Shown piece after piece: positions 54,643 through 63,970 of a stretch of DNA of 64,000 nt. The notes under the pieces are model-generated. The model searched no databases. It was not told the DNA's origin and was given only the letters and a program-made list of their open reading frames with translations. The position numbers were made by a program, and so were the translations under genes. This DNA comes from Stygiobacter sp043807765 (GTDB lineage: Bacteria > Bacteroidota > Ignavibacteria > Ignavibacteriales > Melioribacteraceae), in the NCBI GenBank assembly GCA_043807765.1, contig JAZDFQ010000078.1, forward strand, positions 115,381-179,380, given 5' to 3'. Each line of letters opens with the position of its first letter. Position 1 is the first letter of the stretch.

Positions 54643-57021
54643 ATGAAGTCAATCCGATCATCATTTCAATTATTTAGTTTTTTTATGCTTTTATCTATTC
54701 AGATTCTAGCTCAAGATTCACTTTTAACTTCACGCCACTATCAAACATTAACGGAAAATGGTGCTTGGTGCTGGTTTTCCGATCCTCGCTCGGTTTATAT
54801 AGAAGGAAAACAAAAACAAGTTATTACCGGATGGGTTTCAAAAGAAGGAAATATCGTTGTTGCTTCAATGAATTTGGAGACTGGAAAAACATTCGAGAAA
54901 GTTCTTCACTCAAATTTTAACAAAGACGATCATGCTAATCCTTCTTTCTTAATTCTTCCGGACAAACGTTTGATGATATTCTATTCTTCACATAGTACAC
55001 CCGGGAATAAAATTATCCATATAACTACGAAGAATCCGGAGGACATAACTGAGTGGGAAGATGCAAAAGACATTACTACAAATACAGTTGGCAAAAGCAG
55101 TTTTTGTTACACCAACCCGGTTATGCTTTCTGCCGAAAACAATAGAATCTATCTTTTCTGGCGAGGCGGAAACTATAAGCCAACATTTTCATTCACAGAT
55201 GATTTTGGAAAAACTTGGTCGAACGCCGAAACTTTAGTTCAGTCAGAAAACATAGATTTAATAAGGCCATATATGAAAGTTGCTTCCAACGGTATTGATG
55301 AAATTCATTTTGCTTTTACAGATGGACACCCGCGAAACGAGCCGCTCAACAGCATCTACTATATGAAATACAAAAAGGGAAAGTTCTACAAAGCTGATGG
55401 GACTCAAATTGGAGATGCAAACCATTTGCCGATAAAACATGAACTGCCGGACATTGTTTATAATGCTAAGCAAAACTACTCTACTACCGGAAATGGTGTG
55501 AGAGCATGGATTTGGGATGTTGCATTTGAAAGTAATGGTAATCCGGTTCTTGCTTATACCCTTCTACCGGAGGAAACACTACATAAATATTTTTATGCAC
55601 GCTTCAATGGCAAATCATGGGATAACTATTTTATTTCAAATGCTGGAAAGAGTTTCCCAAGATTAAAGTTGACCAAAGAGGAGCGCGATCCCGAGCCTCA
55701 TTATTCCGGCGGTATTTATTTGGATCATCAGAATCCAGCTATTGTATATTTATCCAAACCGGTAAAGGATATTTTCGAAATTTTTAAATACACAACAAAC
55801 GATTTTGGAAAAACATGGAGCGGCATTCAACTAACACATAATTCGCTAAAAGATAACGTGCGTCCTTATGTTGTACGTTTTGCACCGGAAAACATTTCTC
55901 CCAGAGTTTTGTGGATCCACGGCGATTATGAACACTACACAAATTTTTCTACCGGAATTAAAACCGACAAACAAAACTTAAAACCATCAAATCAATTCAC
56001 CGAAGCAGCAGTACTTAATGCTATGGAGTGCGTTGCTGATTGGCAATTGCAAGAACCTCTGCATTACGATTTAACCGACTGGACTAACGGAGCTTTATTT
56101 GCCGGAATGGTAGAATGGGCAAAAATTTCCGGCAATGAAAAGTACTTTAATTGGCTTATCGATATTGGCAACAAGGCAAGATGGAGGTTAGGCAACAGAA
56201 CTTATCATGCTGATGATCATTGCGTAGGCCAATTGTATATAGAGTTATTCCGCAAATATGGCGACAACAAAATGATTAATCCGCTTAAGAACCATTTTGA
56301 TTGGCTAATCGGTAATCCTTCAAAAATATCTCTCAAGTTTCAGAGCGATTCCATAACAAGATGCACTGACAGATGGAGCTGGTGCGATGCAATTTTTATG
56401 GGTCCAACTGTATGGACAAAATTAGCTTCTATTACAGGCAAGAAAAAGTATTTAGATTTTATGGAAAGCGAATTTCGATTTACAACTGAATACTTATATG
56501 ATAAAGATGAACATCTTTACTTTCGTGATGATACATTCTTCGAGCAAAAAGAAGCTAACGGTAAAAAAGTATTCTGGGGAAGAGGCAACGGCTGGGTTGT
56601 TGCCGGCTTGGCCATCATCTTAAAAGAATTACCAAAGAACTATCCAAGCAGAAGCTACTTTGAAAATATTTACAAACAAATGTGCGAAAAACTCTTAACA
56701 CTTCAAGATGGTAAAGGATATTGGCACGCAAGCTTATTGGATCCAGATAGTTATCCTACTCCGGAAACAAGTGCGAGCAGTTTTTACATTTACGCAATGG
56801 CTTGGGGAATTAACAACGGTTATCTTGATTCGGGAAAATATTTGCCGGCAGTTAAAAAAGGCTGGCAAGCAATTGCAGATTGTGTGCATCCGGATGGAAA
56901 ACTTGGATGGGTTCAGCCGATTGGCGCTTCGCCTAAAAAAGTAACTTACGATATGACCGAAGTGTATGGCGTTGGTGCTTTCTTGTTAGCTGGAACTGAA
57001 GTTATTAAGTTGGTAAAATAA
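54643..57021 (+). CDS. Secreted beta-propeller (BNR_4-like) / GH105-like fusion enzyme
   Basis: The 792-residue protein has a Sec signal (to about 23). Residues about 25-450 form a propeller with BNR-type motifs (FTDDFGKTWS, TTNDFGKTWS), starting TLTENGAWCWFSDPRSVY and including KDDHANPSFLILPDKRLMIFYSSH. Related BNR_4 propellers include ulvan-type lyases. Residues about 455-790 resemble an (alpha/alpha)6 GH88/GH105 hydrolase: DWTNGALFAGMVEWAKISGN, YHADDHCVGQLYIELF, the probable catalytic Asp in WCDAIFMGPTVW, and GRGNGWVVAGLAIIL. GH105 enzymes remove unsaturated uronic acids left by lyases, so the fusion may carry out both steps. It is on the plus strand, with GGAGAG before the ATG. Confidence 0.87.
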   Translation: MKSIRSSFQLFSFFMLLSIQILAQDSLLTSRHYQTLTENGAWCWFSDPRSVYIEGKQKQVITGWVSKEGNIVVASMNLETGKTFEKVLHSNFNKDDHANPSFLILPDKRLMIFYSSHSTPGNKIIHITTKNPEDITEWEDAKDITTNTVGKSSFCYTNPVMLSAENNRIYLFWRGGNYKPTFSFTDDFGKTWSNAETLVQSENIDLIRPYMKVASNGIDEIHFAFTDGHPRNEPLNSIYYMKYKKGKFYKADGTQIGDANHLPIKHELPDIVYNAKQNYSTTGNGVRAWIWDVAFESNGNPVLAYTLLPEETLHKYFYARFNGKSWDNYFISNAGKSFPRLKLTKEERDPEPHYSGGIYLDHQNPAIVYLSKPVKDIFEIFKYTTNDFGKTWSGIQLTHNSLKDNVRPYVVRFAPENISPRVLWIHGDYEHYTNFSTGIKTDKQNLKPSNQFTEAAVLNAMECVADWQLQEPLHYDLTDWTNGALFAGMVEWAKISGNEKYFNWLIDIGNKARWRLGNRTYHADDHCVGQLYIELFRKYGDNKMINPLKNHFDWLIGNPSKISLKFQSDSITRCTDRWSWCDAIFMGPTVWTKLASITGKKKYLDFMESEFRFTTEYLYDKDEHLYFRDDTFFEQKEANGKKVFWGRGNGWVVAGLAIILKELPKNYPSRSYFENIYKQMCEKLLTLQDGKGYWHASLLDPDSYPTPETSASSFYIYAMAWGINNGYLDSGKYLPAVKKGWQAIADCVHPDGKLGWVQPIGASPKKVTYDMTEVYGVGAFLLAGTEVIKLVK

Positions 57022-57030
57022 GCATCATAG

Positions 57031-58833
57031 TTAAATCTCTTCCCGGTGCTCTTCTGCCCAGACTGAAATAAATTTATTAAAAATGTTGGATTTAGAAATG
57101 AATCCAACATACTCTCCATTATCCGTAACAGCCAAATTCCAAATCAGTTTCTTTTCAAAAATCTCCATTACTTTATTTATGTCAGTATTGATATCTACAG
57201 ACTGGAAATGTGTATTCATAATCTCATAAGTTAGAATAACATCATAAACATCCGAATTCATCATCACTTCCCTTACATCATCCAAAGTTACTATCCCTAC
57301 CAGATGTTTCTTTTCGTTCACTACTGGAAACAAATTTCTTTTTGTAAGTGGAATTTTCTTTGCAAGCTCTCTTAAACTTAGATTTGGGCTTATGCATTCA
57401 AACTCTTTTTCAACCAAATCTTGAAGATTAGTCTGTTGCATGAAATACTTTTCTTTTTCCGAACGGAATTTTATTCCTCTCCTTGCCAGTATAGTAGTGT
57501 AGATAGAGTCAGGATGGAAATATTTTGAAATAAAAAAGGAAAGCGCCGCCACAATCATAAGCGGAACAATTAAAGTATAGCCGCCGGTTATTTCTGCAAT
57601 TAAGAAAATTCCGGTTAATGGAGCGTGGAGAACGCCGCTTAAAATTCCAGCCATGCCAACTACTAAAAAGTTAGCATTATTTACTTCTACAACTCCTAAA
57701 TAGCTCATCAGCCTTGCCAGAAAGAAACCCGTAATTGCACCGGTAAACAAAGATGGAGCTATTATTCCTCCGTTTCCACCCGATCCTAACGTAAATGATG
57801 TTGCAACTACTTTAAGCAAGATTATCATTGCAAGTATAAACAAGAGTGAAAGATTCGAATCATTGAATATGTTTAACAGACTTCCATTTAGAACTGCAGA
57901 ATAATTTCTATTTAATAAATCTATTATCGTTCCGTAACCTTCTCCAAAAAGTGTTGGGAAAAAGAAAATCAAAACACATAAAACCAGTCCGCCGGAAATC
58001 GCTCTTACATATTGATGTTTTATTTTGCTAATCCTATCCTCAAGAAAGAAAGTAGTCTTAATCATATAAAGAGAAATAAACCCGCAGAGTAATCCTAGAA
58101 GTATGTAATAAGGAATTGCGTATAAATGCCACCCCTCGGTTACTAAATAGAATAGCTGACCACTGTATAAAAATTTAGAAAGCACAGCTGAGGAAGCTGA
58201 AGCAATGAGTAGTGGAATAAATGAACTGATTGTAATTTCGGGAAGAAGTACTTCTACTGCAAAAATTACTCCGGCAATTGGACTATTGAAAATAGCTGAA
58301 ATGCCCGCAGCCGATCCGCAAGCAAGCAATAAAGTTCTTGTTTGATAATTCAACCGCAAGTCTTTTGCTACATTAGAACCAACTGAAGCTCCAATCAAAA
58401 CTATCGGGGCTTCAAGTCCGGCTGAACCACCCATGCCAACTGTTGCGGCACTGGTAAGTAAGTGGGATAGTATTTTTCTACGAGGAACATCAGATTGCTT
58501 TCTTACAATAAGATAGATGAGATTGCTTAATCCGCGAGTAAATTTCCCTTTAAATACAAGATTTATTAAAAGTACAGATATCAGTATTCCGATTAGAGGA
58601 GTTATTGGAATCAGAAAGCCTAAACCAATATCTGCTAAGAAGGTTTTTGGCTCTTTCTGAAAAAAATGCACTAGGTTTTTTAGCGTTACTGCAGCAAGTC
58701 CGGAGAATAAACCGACCACAAGACTTGCCATCACTAAAAATGTTTTGTGTCCAAGTCTGCTCTTCAAAAATCTTAAAGCATTATTCCTATTACGTGCAGT
58801 GTTTATTCTAATATACTTGAGCAGCTTGTTCAA
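57031..58833 (-). CDS. ClC-family chloride channel/transporter with CBS pair
   Basis: The 600-residue membrane protein has the ClC fold: FLVMASLVVGLFSGLAAV near the start, the selectivity/gate region GMGGSAGLEAPIVLIGASVG and GSGGNGGIIAPSLFTGAITG. The gating glutamate is kept, but the usual GREGP reads GLEAP, a variant I recall from Bacteroidota-type members. The C-terminus holds two CBS domains (about 455-585; ISPNLSLRELAKKIPL, LVGIVTLDDVREVM, MNTHFQSVDINTDI, YVGFISKSNIF) that may bind adenine nucleotides. Channel or Cl-/H+ antiport cannot be told by eye. Its stop is 9 bp from that of the convergent BNR/GH105 gene. Confidence 0.9.
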   Translation of the reverse strand: MNKLLKYIRINTARNRNNALRFLKSRLGHKTFLVMASLVVGLFSGLAAVTLKNLVHFFQKEPKTFLADIGLGFLIPITPLIGILISVLLINLVFKGKFTRGLSNLIYLIVRKQSDVPRRKILSHLLTSAATVGMGGSAGLEAPIVLIGASVGSNVAKDLRLNYQTRTLLLACGSAAGISAIFNSPIAGVIFAVEVLLPEITISSFIPLLIASASSAVLSKFLYSGQLFYLVTEGWHLYAIPYYILLGLLCGFISLYMIKTTFFLEDRISKIKHQYVRAISGGLVLCVLIFFFPTLFGEGYGTIIDLLNRNYSAVLNGSLLNIFNDSNLSLLFILAMIILLKVVATSFTLGSGGNGGIIAPSLFTGAITGFFLARLMSYLGVVEVNNANFLVVGMAGILSGVLHAPLTGIFLIAEITGGYTLIVPLMIVAALSFFISKYFHPDSIYTTILARRGIKFRSEKEKYFMQQTNLQDLVEKEFECISPNLSLRELAKKIPLTKRNLFPVVNEKKHLVGIVTLDDVREVMMNSDVYDVILTYEIMNTHFQSVDINTDINKVMEIFEKKLIWNLAVTDNGEYVGFISKSNIFNKFISVWAEEHREEI

Positions 58834-58997
58834 ATTTGCCTTCCAATATTTTCCACAGCTAACAAATGTAGTTGTACGTTAGTTATTTTTGGATAATTCC
58901 GTTATTCATTTACCAGACTAAATTAACAGATGAATATGAAAAAAACCAAAAATAGGGTAATTAATGTTTTGAGAAGGCGCTCAATCATTTTCCTCCA

Positions 58998-60929
58998 TCA
59001 ACGGAGAACAGTTTCCAAGTATTTGTTAATTACTTCCTTCGTGAATGGTTTTGGTAGATAACCATCAAAACCATGCCCCAAGAATTTTTCTTTATCACCG
59101 GCCATTACATAAGCAGTAATAGCAATTATTGGAATATTCTTGTTGTACTCCATCGTACGCAATCTTTTCATAGTTTCAATGCCATCTATACCCTCTCCAA
59201 GGTTTATATCCATCAGCACCGCATCGAAATTGATTTTAGAGGCAACCACTAAAGCAGTAATTCCATCCGAAGCTTCTGTTATGTTGTATTTATTTTTTAA
59301 ATAGATATTTATGACATCTCTATTTAACGGATTATCTTCTACCAACAACAATAATGGTTTGTCTTTTAATTTTGGAGGCGATTCATCAACAGAAGTGGTT
59401 CTTCGTCTTACGGCAATTTCTTTTCTAAGCTGGTCGTCGCTCATTTTTATTGGAAGTGAAATTGAAATCGTGGTTCCTTTACCGGCTTCGCTTTCCACAC
59501 TAATTTCCCCATTCATCATTTCAGCAATTCGTTTTGCAATATTTAGCCCAACCCCCAGCCCTTCGAATGCTCTATTCATTCCTTCGCTTGCCTGTCTGAA
59601 CTCACCAAATATTTTTCGAATATCTTCACGATTAATTCCAACACCGGTATCGGTAACCTTAACAACAGCTTTTAATTGTTCATTTATTCTCTGACTACCG
59701 ACTTGAACTAGAACTCCACCGACTTTAGTAAACTTAATCCCATTATCAACTACTTGAAAAATTGCGTTACGAAAGAGAACCGGATCAATATCAACTAAAA
59801 TGCTCTTGTCCAGCACTTCCAGTTTCAGAAACAAATTTTTCTTAATTGCAATTCTGTAAAGTGGTTTTATGCTCTCCTCAACAACCACATGAAGAGAAAG
59901 AGATGAAGTTTCAAGATTTAGATTTGCAGATTCGATTCTGGATAATTCCAATATGTTGTGGAATGTAGAGTTCAATCTGGTGGCACCTTCAACAATTCCG
60001 TCAAGCATTTTCAAATGCTCGGGATTTGAAATTTCTTCTTCCAACAATTCAGCGTAGCCCATAATAGCAATCATAGGAGTTCTCAATTCATGACTCATGT
60101 TGGAGAGAAAATAGGATTTCATTCTATTCATCTCTTCAGCCTTTTCCTTGGCTTGCAAGATTTCTTGTTCAGCTTGTTTTCGCAGAGTAATGTCGCGACA
60201 GCTTTCGTAAACAAAACCATTGGGCAATACAACAACATTAATATCTACCGGAATCAGCGCACCATTCTTCTTCTTTAGCTGTAAATCAAAAAAAGCTCTT
60301 CCCTTCTTTATAACCTCTCTGAAAAGAGTTAAGTATTCCTCAAGTTTTTCTTTTGGCGCCAGATCCGATATTGTCAACTTCAAACATTCTTCTTTAGAAT
60401 AACCCAATAGATTTGCCGCTTCCGAATTCACATAAACATATTCACCTTTAGGATTTGCAACGAATATAGCATCGGCTGAATTTTCCGTTATTACTCTATA
60501 CTTCTCTTCACTTTCTCTAATTTTTTCAATTGCTAAATCGAGTTCTTTTTTCTGTTCGTTTTCATGAATAACTCTTTTAATGGTAAGGCCAAGCTTAGGC
60601 AGCTTATGTTTAAGCACATAATCAGCCGCGCCCCATCTCATTGCTTCAATTGCTACATCTTCGCCTAAAGTGCCGGATAGAAAAACAAATGGCGTTCCCG
60701 GCTGAATGCTTTTTGCATGACGGAGAGCATCTATGCCATCAAAATCCGGAAGTGTATTATCAGAAAGAATTAGATCATATTTATTAATTGTAACGGCATC
60801 AATAAATTCTTGCTTATGTGCCACACGATGAACATTGCAATTAATTCCTTCAGCTTCTAATGTAGAAACTAACAATTCGGAATCCAGTTCATTATCTTCC
60901 AAATGAAGTATTTTAACTTTAGTGTTCAC
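58998..60929 (-). CDS. Hybrid histidine kinase, REC-PAS-HisKA-HATPase-REC
   Basis: The 643-residue soluble protein begins with a receiver (LHLEDNELD, phosphoacceptor Asp57 in LILSDNTLPDFDG, Lys in YVLKHKLP). A PAS domain follows (about 140-265), then the kinase core with NMSHELRTPMIAIMGYAELL (H-box), VVDNGIKFTKVGGV (N-box) and TDTGVGIN / GLGVGLNIAKRI (G-boxes). A second receiver closes the protein (LLLVEDNPLNRD, Asp in AVLMDINLGEG, Lys in YLPKPF). It receives input through its first receiver and can pass phosphate to the second. It starts 43 bp after the single-domain regulator gene, in a probable three-gene phosphorelay operon. Confidence 0.94.
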   Translation of the reverse strand: MNTKVKILHLEDNELDSELLVSTLEAEGINCNVHRVAHKQEFIDAVTINKYDLILSDNTLPDFDGIDALRHAKSIQPGTPFVFLSGTLGEDVAIEAMRWGAADYVLKHKLPKLGLTIKRVIHENEQKKELDLAIEKIRESEEKYRVITENSADAIFVANPKGEYVYVNSEAANLLGYSKEECLKLTISDLAPKEKLEEYLTLFREVIKKGRAFFDLQLKKKNGALIPVDINVVVLPNGFVYESCRDITLRKQAEQEILQAKEKAEEMNRMKSYFLSNMSHELRTPMIAIMGYAELLEEEISNPEHLKMLDGIVEGATRLNSTFHNILELSRIESANLNLETSSLSLHVVVEESIKPLYRIAIKKNLFLKLEVLDKSILVDIDPVLFRNAIFQVVDNGIKFTKVGGVLVQVGSQRINEQLKAVVKVTDTGVGINREDIRKIFGEFRQASEGMNRAFEGLGVGLNIAKRIAEMMNGEISVESEAGKGTTISISLPIKMSDDQLRKEIAVRRRTTSVDESPPKLKDKPLLLLVEDNPLNRDVINIYLKNKYNITEASDGITALVVASKINFDAVLMDINLGEGIDGIETMKRLRTMEYNKNIPIIAITAYVMAGDKEKFLGHGFDGYLPKPFTKEVINKYLETVLR

Positions 60930-60972
60930 AAACCACCCCTTAGGCTTAATATAAATTAGTTTATTGTCACCT

Positions 60973-61404
60973 TCAAATAGTTTCGTTTATCAACGCCCAG
61001 AACAGTCCAAGGTTTTTAACCGCATCGATGAATTCGCGAAACTCCATTGGTTTAACCACATATGCATTAACACCAAGCTGGTAGCTTTCTATCAAATCTT
61101 TTTCTTCACGAGAAGAGGTAAGCATCACAACCGGAATTAACTTCAGCTTCTCATCCGCTTTAATCTGCCGCAATACTTCTATTCCATCTACTTTGGGCAT
61201 TTTTATATCTAACAAAATAGCGGCTAATTGACAATCTTCTTCGCCGGCATATTTACCTCTTTTATATAAATAATCGAGCGCCTCTTCACCATTAATAACA
61301 CAAATTAACTCGTTGGCAAGTTTATGTTCTTGTAAAGCTGTTAATGTTAATTCCCTATCCCTTGGATTATCTTCTGCGTAAAGAATTCTTTTTACATTTT
61401 TCAT
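60973..61404 (-). CDS. Single-domain response regulator (Rcp1-like)
   Basis: The 143-residue receiver has no output domain: ILYAEDNPRDRELTL, phosphoacceptor Asp66 in AAILLDIKMPKVDG, VVMLTSSREEKDL and Lys in YVVKPMEF. The insert EEALDYLYKRGKYAG-like after the first helix is typical of Rcp1 regulators paired with phytochrome-type kinases. It lies between two kinase genes (57 bp and 43 bp gaps) and probably carries phosphate from the membrane kinase upstream to the hybrid kinase downstream. Confidence 0.95.
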   Translation of the reverse strand: MKNVKRILYAEDNPRDRELTLTALQEHKLANELICVINGEEALDYLYKRGKYAGEEDCQLAAILLDIKMPKVDGIEVLRQIKADEKLKLIPVVMLTSSREEKDLIESYQLGVNAYVVKPMEFREFIDAVKNLGLFWALINETI

Positions 61405-61461
61405 TATTTACTCCGAATATACTTGTGGCACATTCAACAAAGACATCTGCCTATTAGTTCA

Positions 61462-63735
61462 TTAGGTTTCAATAAGACTATTATCTATCGGAAGTGAAAG
61501 AGAAAAAGTAGCTCCTTTTCCCACCTCTCCCTCGGCCCAAGTTTCTCCATTATGTCTGTGAACAATCCTTCTAACTGTTGCTAAACCAATTCCCGTACCT
61601 TCATATTCATCTGCACCATGCAGTCTTTGAAATACGCCAAATAATTTATGTACATAATGCATATCGAACCCGGCACCATTATCTTTTACGTAGAAAACAA
61701 TTTTAGTCTCTTCAGCTTTATTATAGCCAATTTGAATTTTTGGCGAAGCCACTTTTGAAGAATATTTAACCGCATTACCTAGCAAGTTTACAAACACTAC
61801 TTTCATCAAAGAAAAATCAACCGGTAAGGAGGGGAGATGAGTTAACTCCCATTCTACTTTTATATATTCGGGGGAATTTTCGATTTCATTAATTACTTGA
61901 TTTATCAGATAATTAAAATCAACCACACTATATCTGAGCGAAGCTCTTCCCATCCGGGAAAAGTTTAACAAATCATCAATCAATTTCCCCATTTGTTTTG
62001 CAGAGTCGGCAATGATATTTAAGTAGCGAATACTTTTGTCATCAAGGTTTGAGTCTTTTGCTTCGTTAAGCAGTTGAACAAATCCGCTAATGTGGCGAAG
62101 AGGTGCGCGTAGATCATGCGAGACCGAATAAGTGAAGGCTTCGAGTTCTTTATTAACAACTTCAAGTTCGTTCGTTCGTTCGGCTATGCGCTGTTCCAGT
62201 TCAAGATTTAGTTTTAGCAAATCTTGTTCCGATTTTTTTCTTTCCGAAATATCATAAGAGAGAATAAATACACCTTCCGGGACAGCCTGAATACTCAGCT
62301 CGAACCATCCTTTAGATTTATCTGGAAATTCAAATTCATTTTCAAAGTGATGTGTTATTCTTTCTTCCATACAGCTTTTAATTATCCGATACACCTCGGT
62401 AAACTCAATTCCCGGCCACATATCGGTATATTTTTTTCCCAACAGTTCTTCTTTTGGACGGCGGTTGTGTTTATCGGCAGAATCGTTTAGATAGATATAG
62501 CACCAATCAAAGCCTAGTATCTGGCACCCCTCCAACATATTATCCAGTGTAGAGCGAAATCGTTCTTCACTTTTTCGTAAGAATAGATTTGTTTTTTCCA
62601 GTTCTTCAGTTCTATTAAGAACTCGTTCTTCGAGTTCTTTGTTAAGCTTTATAATTTCTTTTTCAGCTACTTGCCTTGTTTCTATTTCTTTTTCAAACTC
62701 TATGTTTACAGCGGCAAGCTGTTTGTTAGTCCGTTTAACTTTTTCGCGAGCAAGATACATAGCCTCCGCCACTGCGGATATCATTATACACGTAGCAACG
62801 AAAACCGACATGCTTAACCAATCGCCAAAATCTTTAATGAAGGGCTGATCTACAAAGAATGGCCATAAAAATAAAGCTATGAAACATGAGAGATATGTTG
62901 CGAATAAACCGGCAGAAAGCCCTCCATAAAATGCTACAAGCATAACAGCCGGGAAGAAGGTAACCCAAACAGTTCGTAAACCAAGCGATTGAAGCGGCCA
63001 CAATCGTAATAAAGCTGCTATCGAAATAACTATAAAAGCTAAAATAAAGGGTTGTAAAAAATGACGAAATCTACTGCTCGATTCAATAGGCAATTCATGT
63101 TTTTCAATTGATAGATATAACAAGAAGCTTATCGCAACCAATATAAAACCTATTGAAGAAATTGGTGCGATTGGGTTAATTGATTCCGGGTAAAGTAATG
63201 AACGACTATTAGCCAGATGATTTAAAAACGTAAATAGCGCTATAGGAACAGTTAACAAAATGTTGATCCGTGATATGAGATAATTTTTTTTTGAATGAAG
63301 AAAAAATGAGAACCCGATTAACATAAAATTTACAGCCGAGGCCGGAGTCATTCGGATAAAATTATTTTGATTGAGCAAACTTAAATTGTGAACGAAAAAC
63401 AGATCAATACCAAAACTTATATTAAAGAGATACTGTAAAAACGCATAAACACCTAAAATAGCAATGGTAATTGCTATACACTGCAAAGCGTAAACTTGCC
63501 ATTTATGTTTTTTGGGGTATTGTACAAACCAAAGAAATAAACCTGAAAGAATAAATGCTATTGCGGTGCTCGGTTTTGTTCCTTCGTAACCAGGCGAGAT
63601 TTGTATTAGTGTTGCTACATCAAATAACCAGCCCAAAACAACGCCAATTCCTATTACAAATATTAAAACACTTGTATGTTTGTAAAGGAGTTTAGATGTA
63701 GCAATAGGGAATGAATAGTTATTACTTGAGGTCAT
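61462..63735 (-). CDS. Membrane sensor histidine kinase with PAS domain
   Basis: The 757-residue kinase has about ten hydrophobic helices in the first 330 residues. The later ones (FLQPFILAFIVISIAALLRL and LVAFYGGLSAGLFATYLSC) resemble the KdpD-type DUF4118 four-helix unit. A coiled coil and a PAS domain (about 390-510) follow, then a phytochrome-type kinase core: YSVSHDLRAPLRHISGFVQLL (H-box), LLGNAVKYSSKV (N-box), VKDNGAGFDMHYVHKLF and GTGIGLATVRRIVHRHNG. HisKAs of this type usually pair with Rcp1-like receivers, as encoded immediately downstream. It is the first gene of the phosphorelay operon. Confidence 0.93.
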   Translation of the reverse strand: MTSSNNYSFPIATSKLLYKHTSVLIFVIGIGVVLGWLFDVATLIQISPGYEGTKPSTAIAFILSGLFLWFVQYPKKHKWQVYALQCIAITIAILGVYAFLQYLFNISFGIDLFFVHNLSLLNQNNFIRMTPASAVNFMLIGFSFFLHSKKNYLISRINILLTVPIALFTFLNHLANSRSLLYPESINPIAPISSIGFILVAISFLLYLSIEKHELPIESSSRFRHFLQPFILAFIVISIAALLRLWPLQSLGLRTVWVTFFPAVMLVAFYGGLSAGLFATYLSCFIALFLWPFFVDQPFIKDFGDWLSMSVFVATCIMISAVAEAMYLAREKVKRTNKQLAAVNIEFEKEIETRQVAEKEIIKLNKELEERVLNRTEELEKTNLFLRKSEERFRSTLDNMLEGCQILGFDWCYIYLNDSADKHNRRPKEELLGKKYTDMWPGIEFTEVYRIIKSCMEERITHHFENEFEFPDKSKGWFELSIQAVPEGVFILSYDISERKKSEQDLLKLNLELEQRIAERTNELEVVNKELEAFTYSVSHDLRAPLRHISGFVQLLNEAKDSNLDDKSIRYLNIIADSAKQMGKLIDDLLNFSRMGRASLRYSVVDFNYLINQVINEIENSPEYIKVEWELTHLPSLPVDFSLMKVVFVNLLGNAVKYSSKVASPKIQIGYNKAEETKIVFYVKDNGAGFDMHYVHKLFGVFQRLHGADEYEGTGIGLATVRRIVHRHNGETWAEGEVGKGATFSLSLPIDNSLIET

Positions 63736-63860
63736 ACCGCCCCAGCTATTTTTTTACAAAATAACTAAAGAATTTGATTAAGCCAACAAACAAATCAGCC
63801 TATTATTTTGCAGATATTGATTTAAGCAACACAAATTCTAATTATCAATTTTTGTTATAA

Positions 63861-63970
63861 GTAACTGAAGTTACGCACTTTGTGATTTCTTGGTGCTTTT
63901 GTGACTTGGTGGCAAAAGAAAATATAAGAAATCGAGCCACTAGGGCACAAAGTCACCAAGTTTCACTAAG
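63861..63970. repeat. Long imperfect inverted repeat at the window end
   Basis: A small hairpin GTAACT/AGTTAC (63861-63874) is followed by arms of about 35 bp (63878-63913 and 63936-63970) built from CACTTTGTGA / TCACCAAG-type words. It resembles the ACCACxAAGGCAC repeats seen between genes of many bacteria, as I recall. The 265 bp upstream of the kinase gene (63736-64000) contains no other gene. Confidence 0.5.

Noticed and set aside
57031..58833. Loss-of-function ClC protein because of the altered GREGP motif
   Set aside because: The glutamate is retained in GLEAP, and I recall this variant from related phyla, so it is more likely a normal subfamily feature.
59311..59694. Plus-strand open frame of 127 codons
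   Set aside because: It is antisense to the kinase and receiver parts of the hybrid kinase gene and has no recognisable product.
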